The notes below the pieces were generated by a model. That model did not search any database and was not told the DNA's origin. It was given only the letters and a program-made list of their open reading frames with translations. Source: Gambelia wislizenii (lineage: Eukaryota; Chordata; Lepidosauria; Squamata; Crotaphytidae). Taken from it: a stretch of DNA of 64,000 nucleotides. The DNA lies in the NCBI GenBank assembly GCA_030847615.1, contig JAUMIR010000001.1, positions 365,730,687 through 365,794,686 of the forward strand, read 5' to 3'. Of the stretch, positions 1-12,200 are shown piece by piece. The translations under genes were made by a program, and so were the position numbers. Positions within the stretch are counted from its first letter, which is position 1. Every line of letters starts with the position of its first letter.

Positions 1-326
1 TGTCAGGTATCCCAGTAAACAGTCAACAAAGGACTAGAACTCAGTTTCTGTTGTCACATAGTGTTAGCAAGACAACATTACAAGGGTAGGAACTACAATG
101 GGAAGTGCATCTGTCAGACCAGAAAAATATGGAACTTGTTTTGTTCAATAGAGAAGAGGATGGACCCCCTACTATGATAAAATGGCTCCTGACTTTAATG
201 AAGTTTGAACATGGGGGAGTTGGTGATGCCCTGAAATAGTAAGACTGCAAGAAGACTATGGTTAGCTACCATCTGTAACGTGAATGTATAAAATAACTTT
301 AAGAACAGTATAACAATTGCCCTAAT

Positions 327-580
327 TTTATTATTAATAACTATTGCATATGACTAAAACATTAGTGTGAACTCAACTTATTAGATAAACCAGATAGCTG
401 GGAGACAAGTCACTGAATTTACATTATGCTGAAAATGTAATATCCTCAAAGGGTCTAGAAATGAAGTTGGTTAACCACTAGAGTGCAGTCCAAGTGAAAC
501 ATCTAATGACATTTTCTTCCAGCTTTCACAGTTCTTGGATTGTTTTGGTCTTCACAGCAGACAAGGCAGCTGTCCAGAAG
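327..580 (-). other. TRIM66: TRIM66 3' UTR with candidate poly(A) signal
   Basis: Non-coding DNA after the stop codon. TTTATT at 327-332 is AATAAA on the minus strand, about 250 bp after the stop, so a short 3' UTR could end near 305-315. Whether longer 3' UTR forms continue past position 1 cannot be seen. Positions 1-326 hold no recognised element. Confidence 0.5.
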
Positions 581-640
581 TCACACTTGAGAAAGCCCTT
601 TAGCTGGCCAGAACATTGGTCTTTTAGTTTTTTCACTTTC
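581..640 (-). CDS. TRIM66: TRIM66 terminal coding exon with stop codon
   Basis: Short 3' exon: acceptor TTGTACACAG at 641, then 19 codons and TGA (581-583). It encodes [19 protein letters not shown]. Joined after RRRRHA it has the length and SQV ending expected for the TRIM66 C-terminus. It is separated from the preceding exon by 3.07 kb. Confidence is below the other exons because the 19 residues are only moderately conserved. Confidence 0.8.
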   Translation of the reverse strand, partial: ESEKTKRPMFWPAKGLSQV

Positions 641-3218
641 CTGTGTACAAAAGAAAGAAAAGGGTAAGTTGCCAAAGGGCCTAGTCTTTTCAAATATTAT
701 TTTGCACTGTATTTCCCCTGGGAAAATAATTCAGCAGGTTTGTCAGACCCTCCTCTCCCCCACTCCCCACCATTTCTTCACACTCATCTGTTTATATGAC
801 TGAAAAAGAAGACCATGTAAACCGAGGCATTTTTAATAGCGTTGTTTCTACATGGACACCCAGACGTGGCTTTTGTATACCCAGTAGAAACATATGAACA
901 AATATAATTTAATTAATGCACCAAGAACAGACATCCAGATTTGAATCTATCGAAAAAGTGATCAGAGGGATGAAATTTCAGTGAAATGAAATACAAACAG
1001 TAGAACACAGAGGAACATTACACACTAATACTTACAGTTTTTACCAAAAACAAACAAACAAACAAAACCCTGAAAAACTTCTTAATAAAATCTCTCTCCT
1101 TGTACACTGTGATGAATGGAATTCATCATATGTTCATAGGCCAGGGCAATTTCTAAGAAAAATGCCAGCACTCAAAAGTTTAAAGCTGTCTGAATTGCAT
1201 GCCATCCTCCCTGGAAACTCTCTACTATGTGCCTTCATGTCACCTGTCGACTTATAGAGACCCCATGAATTCCATAGGGTTTTCTTAGGCAAGAAATACT
1301 CAGAGGTGGTTTTGCCAGTTCCTTCCTCTGAAATATAGCCTATAGCATATGGTATTCCTTGGTGGTCTTCCATCCAAATACTAACCCTGATTAATTTCTA
1401 AGATCAGACAGGATCTGATCTCTTCAGGGTATTTGTTAGATCTAATAAGTAGGCCTGTGGCCATATACTGGTGGCAAGGTGGGGTTGAGGGCAGGAAGGT
1501 CTGCCTTCCTAATATGCTTAGAGCAGAGGTGGGGAAATGTTGGGGCCATTTTTCTTCCACTGGACCTACCATGGGCTGCACCATCCTTCCCCAAAAAACC
1601 AAAATTGGCTGTTAAACCTGTTTCTGTTTGTGGAAGAGACAAAGCTCAAGTGGGTATATTATATTATATTATATTTAGTTATTTATACCCCGCTCTTCAG
1701 CCACAAGGCTATCAGAGCGGCTTACAAATTGTTTTAAGCAATAGCTATTTACACATCTACACTGCATTAAATAGTTTTCAATGTGTGTTAGCTAATTGCC
1801 CCCACAAGCTGGGTACTCAATTTACCGACCTTCGAAGGGATGGAAGGCTGAGTGAACCTTGGAGCCTTCATTTATTTAATATGCCACCTTTCTCCCAGAG
1901 TGGGACCCAAGCAGCTCACAAACATCAATTAAAATATATATACAATTAACATCATCACAATTTTTAAAAATTAAAATTATTTAAAACATAAAAAGTTTTT
2001 TAAAAATACATATCCCAATAAAAAGCCTTTGTGAGCACAGCTACATATTAAAAACCTGCTTGAATAAAAACATTTTTGCCTGCCGGCCAAAGGAAAACAG
2101 GAAGGGGGCTAGCCTAGTCTACTGTGAAAGGGAGTTCCAGATGGTGGGAGCAGCCACTAAGAAAGCTCTCTTGTGTCCTCACCAAATGAGTCTGTGATGG
2201 TGGCGGGACCAAGAGAAAGCCTTCCCCTGAAGATCTTAGAACCCTTATTATTAATGACTCAGCTTTGCATTGAAATCACAGTGCTTCAGGACTAAGACCT
2301 AGCACAAATTAAATCCATACTTGTTCTCAGAAAACTGAGATACAGTGTTAGGCAGGGCGGAGGGTGGATGTTGCTTTTCAATGGCAAAGCCTTTAGTTAT
2401 GTAAAAGATTTTGGGGTGGTGAGAAAGGAAAGCAAAACTGTTTTGCAAAAAAGTAGAACATTTTTATTGTACTACAAAATATTAAAATGAAATAAAAAAT
2501 ATTTTCTTTTTAACACTGTCTACTCCCACATAGGCATATGGGCTACACATTTGTGTAGTGTAATGCTCTGTATGCACAGCTCCACACCACAGTTCCTACC
2601 CAGCAGCTGTCAAGCCCAGGGCGGGGGGCACCTCTGCTGCCATTCACTGGTTGAAGGAAGGAGGGGAAAGCAATTCAGTCTGTCAAGAAGTTGTCCATCT
2701 CTGCTATTTGGGGGAGAAAAATGAAGTCACTCATCATCTAGGACAGTGACCTTATTTCTCTTCCCTTTGACTAAAGTTTCCCCTGAGATGACTGTTTCAT
2801 GCTCCCCCAAAGTCACTTCTCTCCCACAGTTAGTGAACAACTGCTGAGTTCCACCCACTCCCAGGGCTTGATAGCTAACTTAAGGTCTTAGATGGTGCAT
2901 AAGGGGCTAATGAACAGCTTATTGTCAACCATCCAAAAGATGACATATGCATATATAATCCTGAGTTACGCATGCATATGTCACCAACAGGACTCTGGCC
3001 CTTCAGTCTTTAGAGGTTTCAGAAGATTTAATTTTTGTGTAGTGCCTGGGTGCATTAATTAAGGCAACCCTCCAGATGTTTCTGAACTGCAAGTCCCAGC
3101 ATCCCTTGTCATTGGCTGTGCTGGCTAGGGCTTCTAGAAGGTGTAGTCTAACAACATTTGGAAGCCTGAATGATTACCATCCCTTCTGCAAGTTACTGCA
3201 AACAAAAATATTAAATAA

Positions 3219-3273
<55 letters not shown>

Positions 3274-6200
3274 GCAGTCTCATGTTATGTTATGTTTTCT
3301 AACTGTTTCTTCTAGTTATGTTTTCTAACTGTTTCTTCTAAATTTTGACAAGGAATTTGTCTTCTTTTTAATTCAGATATTTTCTAGTAGTGGGCAAGGT
3401 AATAAAAACTGCTAGGACAGTCATGTGTACAAATGTATTTGCAACTCTGTATTACTTTCCACCTTTTTTTTCCTTCCCCAAATGCCTTTTGACACAATCC
3501 AAATGTCAGGATTGTATGTAATGGAGAAGCTTGCACTCATGCACCTTTTGAATGGGAGAACAGGCACCCAGTAACAATTTCTTTGATGTAGTAATCAACT
3601 CACAGATCAATGAAGCCAGTGTGATAATACTGTCAAACCTTTGCCTCAATAGTTCAGACCAAAATTAACTTTGTAGCCATTAGCAATCAAGTGTTTCTGT
3701 TTTTGTGTGCTTACAGCATGCCGCCGCCTTCTTTTTGGCTGAATGCACTCTTGTCTGTAGGACGGCCACTGGAATCCTTTAGCAGCCACTTGGGTAGCCT
3801 CGTGCTCCACCTCCTCTGAATCAGAGTCATCTTGCTGTACCAATGAGAACTGTTTTTCTGGATAAATTTCCTTCAGGTTGCTTTCGAAGAACATTTCCAG
3901 GCATCGTCCGGCCTCAGCAACCTCTGAATCAGGCTACAAGAGAAGACCTCATACTTCAGTAACAAATCATTCACTTTGTCAAACCTGCTCTCCATGTTTT
4001 GAGACCATGAGCCTCTTGAGTCTTCTATTATTCTTATGATTATTATTCAAAAAAAATTAATACAACTTACAGTTAAATGGAAAACAAGCCAAAAAAATAA
4101 TAATCCCAGGAGATAGTTTTTAATTCACAGTGAAAAGTAAGGTCAAGGCAGCAATACAATACTATACATTAAAATGGTGTACTGGTTTGAGTGTTAGACT
4201 ATTACTCTAGAGGCCAGAGTTCGAATCCCTGCTTGGCCATGGAAACCTTGGGCAAGTCATGCTCTCTCAGCCTCAGAAGAAGGCAAAGGCAAACCTCCTC
4301 TGGACAAATCATGCCAAGAAAACCCCATGAAAGGTTTACTTTAGGATCACCATAAATTGGAAACAGCTTGAAGGCATGCAAAAATACAGTAAAAAATGTT
4401 GTCTTTCCAAAATGATAACTATGGAAAAGGTGTGTTCTTGTTAACACAGGAAATTAAATGGTCATGTTAAATACAGAGGAATGGATTATTATATTTAAAA
4501 GGACAAAGTGGCAGGTTCTAGAACCAGTTTTGTAGGTACTGGTTCTAATCTAAAGGGAAAGCTGAATTATTCTCCTAAGCCCTATGTTTTCAAGGAAGAA
4601 TGGACAAAGGTGACTAGAGAAAAGATAGAAAGAATACACAAGGATAAGCCACTTTCATTAATGTGTGACAATAATTTAAAAGCTGAAACAAATCATCATT
4701 TTCATTGCAAGAAAAAATTGCTCTGCCCCAAGTCTTTTACATGGCGATTGGTGTGGCTGATTTATGGATCAAAAGTACTTACATAGTTGAATGTTGCGCA
4801 GTTCCAGAACATAAGACGTACATCTGCTACAAGCTCATCAGGGGTGGAGTAATGCAATTTGTTCTTTTTCTGGAGCTTTTTCCGGATGGTGGACAAGTCC
4901 ATGGGCCTTTTGATGATCTGATAATAATGACGAGCCTGGAAAGAAATCTTATTGGCATGAGATTTTTGATCAATCACAAACATTCTTTAAACTTAGGGTT
5001 TGTCTATACAGGGGTGGATATGAACACGTCCAAAAAAGCAGGCATTCACAATGATGCAACCTGTCTTCATGGTCAAAAGAGCCCCCCTAAACTCCGCATG
5101 ACCCCTAGCCAAGATGGCAGCCACAAGTGATTTACTCGCAATTTTAAATCTGACACCTCCCCCAAAAAAATGTTTAAAAAAACCCGTTCCCCATGGTGCA
5201 CACATGTGATACTTCATATTTTTTTAAAAAAGAAAGAAAGAAAAAGAGAAAAAGATGGCCATTTGATCAACTTACCAGACCCTCACTTAGTCGAAAATCC
5301 AACATGGCAACAACAGGCGCTTTCCCTGTTTGCTAGCCCCTTCCCCCTGCTCATCCAGCCAATCAGATTACGCTGCCTGTTCGTATCTGCACAAATGCGA
5401 GTGTTTGGACAATCGCACATTCTCATGTTGTACGGAGCTTTTTTAAAAATCCAGACAAAGCTCCAGACACTATGCACATGGACTTTGCGGTGGATCTGGC
5501 TGCCCCCCCTTCCTAATGACATGTATTTATGCAAATGTCCATATAAATGGATCACCTTTCATTCACATCCCTTAAAATATACTGTGAAATAAGCCAGCAC
5601 GTTCTCCATCTTGCATGATAAGTTAAACTTCATATGGCAATGAGATGATAGGACTCAAAAGGAAATCCAGGAAAATAGTAGTTAGCCTCCCCTCTTCAGA
5701 AAATTAAAACAGTCCTGTCTGTATTTTCTTAGGTGGAAAAAGGAAAGTGGAAAGTGGAAAGTGAAAGGGTTAGCATACAATCTTCGTATGATAATCAAAG
5801 AATCAAAGAATCTTAGGGCTGGAAGGGAACACAAGGACTATCTAGTCCGGCTCCCACTGACTCCCTAGGTCATCCCTCATAAAGCTTGGTTTCCAGCCCT
5901 TTGATCATCTTGGTTGCCCTCCTCTGGACACACTCCAGCTTGTCAATATCCTTATTGAACTGTGGTACCCAGAAATGGATACACCATTCCTGGTGAGGTC
6001 TGACCAAAGCAGAATAGAGCAGAACTACTACCTCACTTGATCTTGACACTATACTCTTGTTGATGCAGCCCACAATTGCAAATGGCTTTTTTGACTGCTG
6101 CATCACGCTGCTGACTCATGTTTAGCTTGTGGTCTACTAAAAGCCTTAGATCCTTTTCACATGTACTGCTTTCAAGCCAGGTGTCACCCATCCTATATTT

Positions 6201-9200
6201 GTGCATTTCATTTCTCCCACCTAAATGTAGTACCTTAATTTATTTCTGTTGAATTTTGTTAGTTTTTGTCAGTCAAGGCCATTTTAAATTCTGATTCTGT
6301 CCTCTGGGACATTAGCTACCCCACTTATTTGGTATTATCAGCAAATCTGATAAGCATGGTTTCTATTCCATCATCTAAGTCATTTATAAATATGTTAAAT
6401 AACGTTGGACTGAGGATAGAACCCTGAGACACCCCACTAGTCACATCTCTCCAAGATGTAGAGCAAGCATTGCTGAGTGCTCTCTGGATTTGGCCTATCA
6501 ACCCCATCTAACTGTAGCACTGTCTAACCCACATTTCACCAGCTTGCCCACAAGAATATCATGGGGGACCTTGTCAAAGCTGTTGTGTGCCTTCAAATTA
6601 TTTCTGACTCATGGCGATGCTAAGGCAAACCTATCATGGGGTTTTCTTGGTAAGATTTATTCAGAGGGGGTTTGCCATTTCCTTCCTCTGAGGCAATCAT
6701 TGCCGTGGAGAGTGGTAGACTCTCTGTCTTTGTGAGTCTTTAAACACAGGTTGGATGGGCATCTTTCAGGTCTGCTTTAGGTGTATATTCCTTCATGGCC
6801 TTTGTGGTCTCTTCCAGCTCTAAGATTTTATGATCCTATGAAGTCCCAAGAGGACACAGTCACTCCCACACAAGAATCCCACCATTTCCATCTCATTGAC
6901 TAGTTCATCTCTGTTGGTTAGGATCAAATTCAAAATAGTTGATACCTTTGTTGCTTCCTCCACCTTTTATATAATGAAATTACCTGCAAGGCTAGTGAGA
7001 AATGTTTGGATCTTACACTCCTGGCAGATTGTGATTTACAAGAAATATCAGAGTACCTGAAGTCTCCCATTATTACTATGCCTCTCCTTTTTGAATATTT
7101 GGTCAGTTATTTTAGGAAGGCATCATCCAAATCTTCAGACTGGCTGGCGGTGAGGGGCAGCTACAGTAGACACCCACAATGAGTTAACTTTTATTTCCCC
7201 TTTAATTTTTACCCAAATGCTCTCAATCTGTTTTTCATACTCTAAATCATGGATCTCCTCACAGGTATACGCATTCTTGATATATAATGCTGCTCCTCCT
7301 CCTTTCCTATTTTGTCTATTTCTTTGGAATAGGATATAGCCTTCCATTACTATGTTCCACTCATGAAACTCACCCCACCAGGCTTCAGTGATGCCTATTA
7401 AATCAGATTTGCCTTCCTGCATTAAGATTTCAAGTTCATCTCATTTATTTCTCATGCTTTGTGCATTAGTTTAGAGACACCTAAGACCATGGGTCATTCT
7501 CCCTAGCTGATTCTTTGTTGGCTTTCCTGCCCACTTTTGGGTTCTTGATCAATATCTAGAGAAACGGGAGAATTTCTGGGGAAGAACACCATAAAGGACA
7601 AAGTGGCCCACCACCTGACATCCTTCTTTCAATTGTGGAAATATGCTTTTCCTAATAGCCTGTTCATTTTGTATTTATTTAGCTATAGTTTCTACAATAT
7701 AATCATATCTATCCATTATCACGCTGACTAGACTCTGGAATTAGACTATTTTCTGGCATGAAAGAGGATCCTGACTACTCATTGAAATTGGAATTCACAT
7801 TACAAAGGGCAAGGTGGTGTTTGCTAAGAGGCAATAGGCCCATTGAGTAGGATTACAGAAAGGGGTAAGAAAAAGAAAAAGACGTGGGATGAAGTGAGTA
7901 TCTCCAAAAAAGTTATGTTAGGTCTCCTCCAAATGAGAAAAACATGTGGGGAGGCTGCAGTACTTGCTGTAGTTCTCGGGGATTTTAAAATACTAAAGTA
8001 TCAAAATGATTTCTTTTGTTCTGGACTATTTTCTGGCAATTCCTGGCACGAGCTGCAACATTTTATTCCCACCATCAAGCAAGTTTCTTTTTAATTCTGA
8101 GACATATCTGAACAATATGTTCCTTTTCTACTACATCTTTCTTGCTTTTTAAAAAAATTAGAGTTATAATGATTTTGCATTATAACTTTCACACTATAAC
8201 CCATTGGGCTGTTTTGGGTCCCATATTGGAAGAAAAGCAGGGTATAAGGAAAATAAATGAATAAACTCATACACTAGAACATTTAAGAAAAGTTCAGAGA
8301 AGAGGAAACTTGCCCTTCAAGCCACAGGAACACTCCCCAAACCATAACCCAGTTTCTAAAAACAAACAAACCTTGAAGAGACTTAGTGCAGATCTAATAT
8401 ACCTATACCTTTTTGTGGACCTACAAATAGTCCACAAAAATAATAGAACAAGGGGATGCGGAGGTGACAATAACTGGCAAATCTCTGCAAAACCCAAGCA
8501 GCTGTATCATCAGAATTCACATTTCTTCAGCCCAACCTGGAAGAGCCCTAAGGTTGTGTAATACTCACCAGAGGACTGACTGGTTCATGGAATGGAAGAC
8601 TCAGGTTATTGCAGAACAGTGAAAGCACCAGTTTCTCACACTTCTGTAAAAACCCAAGCTTACAATTAACATTAATTTATAAAAGAGCAATATGACTAAT
8701 TCTCAGTATTCATATCCTCTCGCATTTCTAAATCAGGTTGCTCTGCTTGCAAAGGAACACACAGACTCTTGGCTAATTTCCACTGGACACATATTACCCA
8801 TTATGAATGACTTTCTTTTTCACTCTGATTGTTATCATTCACATTACAACTAAAAGCTTTGTAACTGACAGAGAAACACTTAAAAAAAAATTAACCCCCT
8901 CCCCACTTTTATTCCAAAACTTAAACCATTTACTAATACAGTGGAAGGTCACAATAACCTAAAAACTGTTTGAGACATTCAGATAAAATTCAGCCTTTAA
9001 AGTAACATTGAAATCAATGTTTTAGCTTAATTTTTAAAAAACAGTGTAATCCGCCACAAATCCCATATTGGGAGAAAGGGGGGATATAAATTCAGTCCAT
9101 CCATCAATCAATATAAATAAGTGTCTAGTTGAGCTCAATCATAAGCTGTGCCTTGTTTCTGCCCACTGCTTACAATAGTTTCTGGGAAGTATGAAACCAT

Positions 9201-12200
9201 GACCACAAAACATGGAGAAATATTCACAAGACCTTGGCAACATATACTAGCAAATCTACTCATCTGGCTACACTTTCTCCACATAAAATGATTGAATGCT
9301 TTGACCCTAACTTGTGCTGGCCACAGCTCAAGTCAACTGTGTTTTACCGCACATTTTTGTTACATGTAAAGTTCCTCGGGATGTGTACACACACATACTG
9401 CAGAGGCAATGCACATTGTTAGAGAAGACAAGAGGTCATCTCTCCCTTGTCTATATTCTTCTGTTGGTACCTGGACTTACCTTCTGGTCATAGTCATCAA
9501 GGCCATAAATTTCTCTTGCTGGCAAGAGTGTGTTACTGTAGCTGAAATGTGTGTTTTCACAGTCATAGTCTACCTCTGGCTTCTCCACATTGCGACAAAG
9601 TGTGCACACCCATTCCCCGCTGAAGTACAGAAAGAATATATACATTGAGTTTATTGCTGTAGATCACTACATCTCTAAACTAAACATCAGTAATAGATAC
9701 CTTGACAAAAGATATGTTGGGAAACAGACCCGTCAATGATTCTGTGGCAGAAGAATTTTCTTTTACTGGTTGCCTGATGGCTGCTGCACAGGTCTACACA
9801 GATCTTGTGCTCTTCAGAACTTTATGTGTCTTAACAATTTAAAACATGCTGCAGGTATAGATGCTAGCTGCCCCTAAGCTATTCCCCTGCTTAATTTGTA
9901 TTTCTCAGGGGTGAGTAAAGTGCAGCACACAGACTGTATGCACTCTTCCTTCTACGATCCCACAGACACCTTGTGACCACCCAAACCCACCACACACTGG
10001 GAAACTGAGTTCCCAGTGTGGTGAATTGAACCTCCAGAAGCCTCTGAGGACATCCCAGGGGAAGACGGGGGCTTCCAGGGCTGTGATGCAGTGAATATTC
10101 TAGGATTTTGTCTGAATTCAAAGGAGCTATCCAAGGTGCTATAGCTATTTGGGGGATATGGTTCAAAACCTTGGATTGCTCCTTCTATATCTGGAAAAAA
10201 AGCCAGAGTGGATTCACCATGGAAGCCACTAGCTGCCCCTAATCTCCCTCCTGGGGGTTCCCCTTTCCCCAGAAGTCCTTTTTTAAAAACTGTAAATTAC
10301 CAACAGGTCACTCCAGATTTCAAAACAAGGCATGGAGAGAGGGGCAAAAAAGTCCTGGGAGATGTCCATTTCAGGACAAATTGCACAGCAGTTTGCCTTT
10401 GGGGGAATTTAAAGACCATTTTCTGGGGTCCAAGGGAGGGCAAAAATGGCTTGAGGACCTTCAGAAGTTGCACACCCCTGTATTACATTCTTTGTTCAAT
10501 TATAAAATGTTTTTAAAATTACTGGGGGGAAATTTTGTCCTAGTCACGTTATCTGTGCATGACTGTGTTTGGCATATGGAATGGAGAAGGGCTGTAGCTC
10601 AATGACAGAGGTCACACTTTGCATGCAGAAGAGGTCTCCAGCTCAGCATGCCTAGTCAAGCATCTCTAGCTAGGAGTGGGAAGCAACCTGAATTAGACTG
10701 TGGTCTGGTTTGGTATAAACCAGCTTCCAACATTTGTTCTTATTCTAGTGTTCAGGCAAGGGCACTGTTTAACCAAAGACACTGAAGCTTGATGAGTGTC
10801 ACTGATTTTAACAAAGGTCTGATAGGAATCATTTTTGCAAGATTAGGAAAGATCCAGCTTTGTCTTGTCTTTGTCATCTTCTCCTTTCCAAGATAATTCC
10901 CCTAGTTTTGCTTAAACTAGGGAAGGAATACACACCTAAGGGATCTTATCACACTACACTGTTATAGCACTATTATTCCACCTTAACTGCTATGGCTACC
11001 TCCTGTGGAATTCTGGGATTTGTAGTTTAGTGAGGCCTAAGCGCCCTCTGGCTGAGAATGCTTAAATGCCCCTCCCTAAACTTCAGATCCCAGGATTCCA
11101 CAGGAGGCAGCCATAGCAGTTAAAGTGGAATACTAATGCTATAACTGTAATGTGTAGTCTCTATAGTACAGCTCTATAGTACAGCAACTGTAATGTGTAG
11201 TCTCTATAGTATAGCGCTGTCTACGCACAATCCTAAATATACACTGGACTGACTATGTGACGAATGTTGCTGTCCTTGAGCAAGCAGGGATCACCAGCAT
11301 TGAGGCCATGATATTGAGAATGCAGCTGCGCTGGGCAGGGCACGTTTCTAGGATGGAGGAGCATTGCCTCCCAAAATACTACTCTACGGTGAACTCGCCA
11401 CAGGTCAGCGTAAGAGGGGCGCTCCAAAAAAGCGATACAAGGACTCCCTAAAACAACATCTCAGGCTCGGCTAAATTGATCACCAACAATGGTCTGCCCT
11501 GGCCTCACATCGGGAGGCATGGAGATGCACTATCCACAATGCTGCAGCCTTATTTGAGAACTCACGCCGAACAAGTATTGAAGAGAAACAACAACGCAGA
11601 AAGAATCACAACCCAAAAACATCACCCAAGGAGACCTTCTGCTGTGCTTTCTGCAACCGGACTTGTTTATCTCGGATTGGCCTTTTTAGTCATCAGCGCG
11701 CTTGCAGAAAGCGCAGGATGGATCCTTCCTGAATCTTCGTTTGCAAAGAAAAGCCAGAGACAGCAGTAGTAGTGCCTACACAGACACCAGGTGTTTATTC
11801 CCCTCCTTAAAGTACAGCCTGCTGATCACCATCATATCTGGCAGCAGGACAATTCTGAAAGTTTAAAAAAGAACAATGAAACCCACCCACACATCTTGAA
11901 AGGATGGGTGGTACAAAATGGCCCCAATATAAAGAACTGAGCCCAGAGAATCTCAGGTATCCATGTGTCAAATTGAGCCAGTCATCTTCCTTTTATTATA
12001 TACTCACACAGGAAAGCTGAGCAAAGCAGGAACATGGCATGAGAGATGAAACACCTTTGGGCAGTAATCACAGCACAATAGCTCTCCTCCATTCAGACAC
12101 ACAGCACAAAAGTCCTCATTCTCAATGGGATGGTCTTCCTTTGAAAGCACTGATTTTTTCATGCTATTACTGAGCCTGTGATCTACTGAAGGAAATGACA

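Larger units (their letters stand above)
5796..7500 (-). mobile_element. CR1 LINE, minus strand, interrupted
   Basis: The CR1 3' end lies at the left (AATCAAAGAATCAAAGAATC then GGGCTGGAAGGGAACACAAG). Read on the minus strand it gives, 5' to 3', an endonuclease piece at 7422-7135 ([33 protein letters not shown]), a reverse-transcriptase piece at 6507-6325 ([29 protein letters not shown], the FADD box decayed to FADN) and a C-terminal piece at 6106-5870 ([13 protein letters not shown]). A SINE piece and a second CR1 tail lie inside it. Confidence 0.85.

Noticed and set aside
11233..11769. Frames that look like a host zinc-finger or developmental gene
   Set aside because: The LRWAGHV and [12 protein letters not shown] motifs are the C-terminus of a LINE, and frames are broken.
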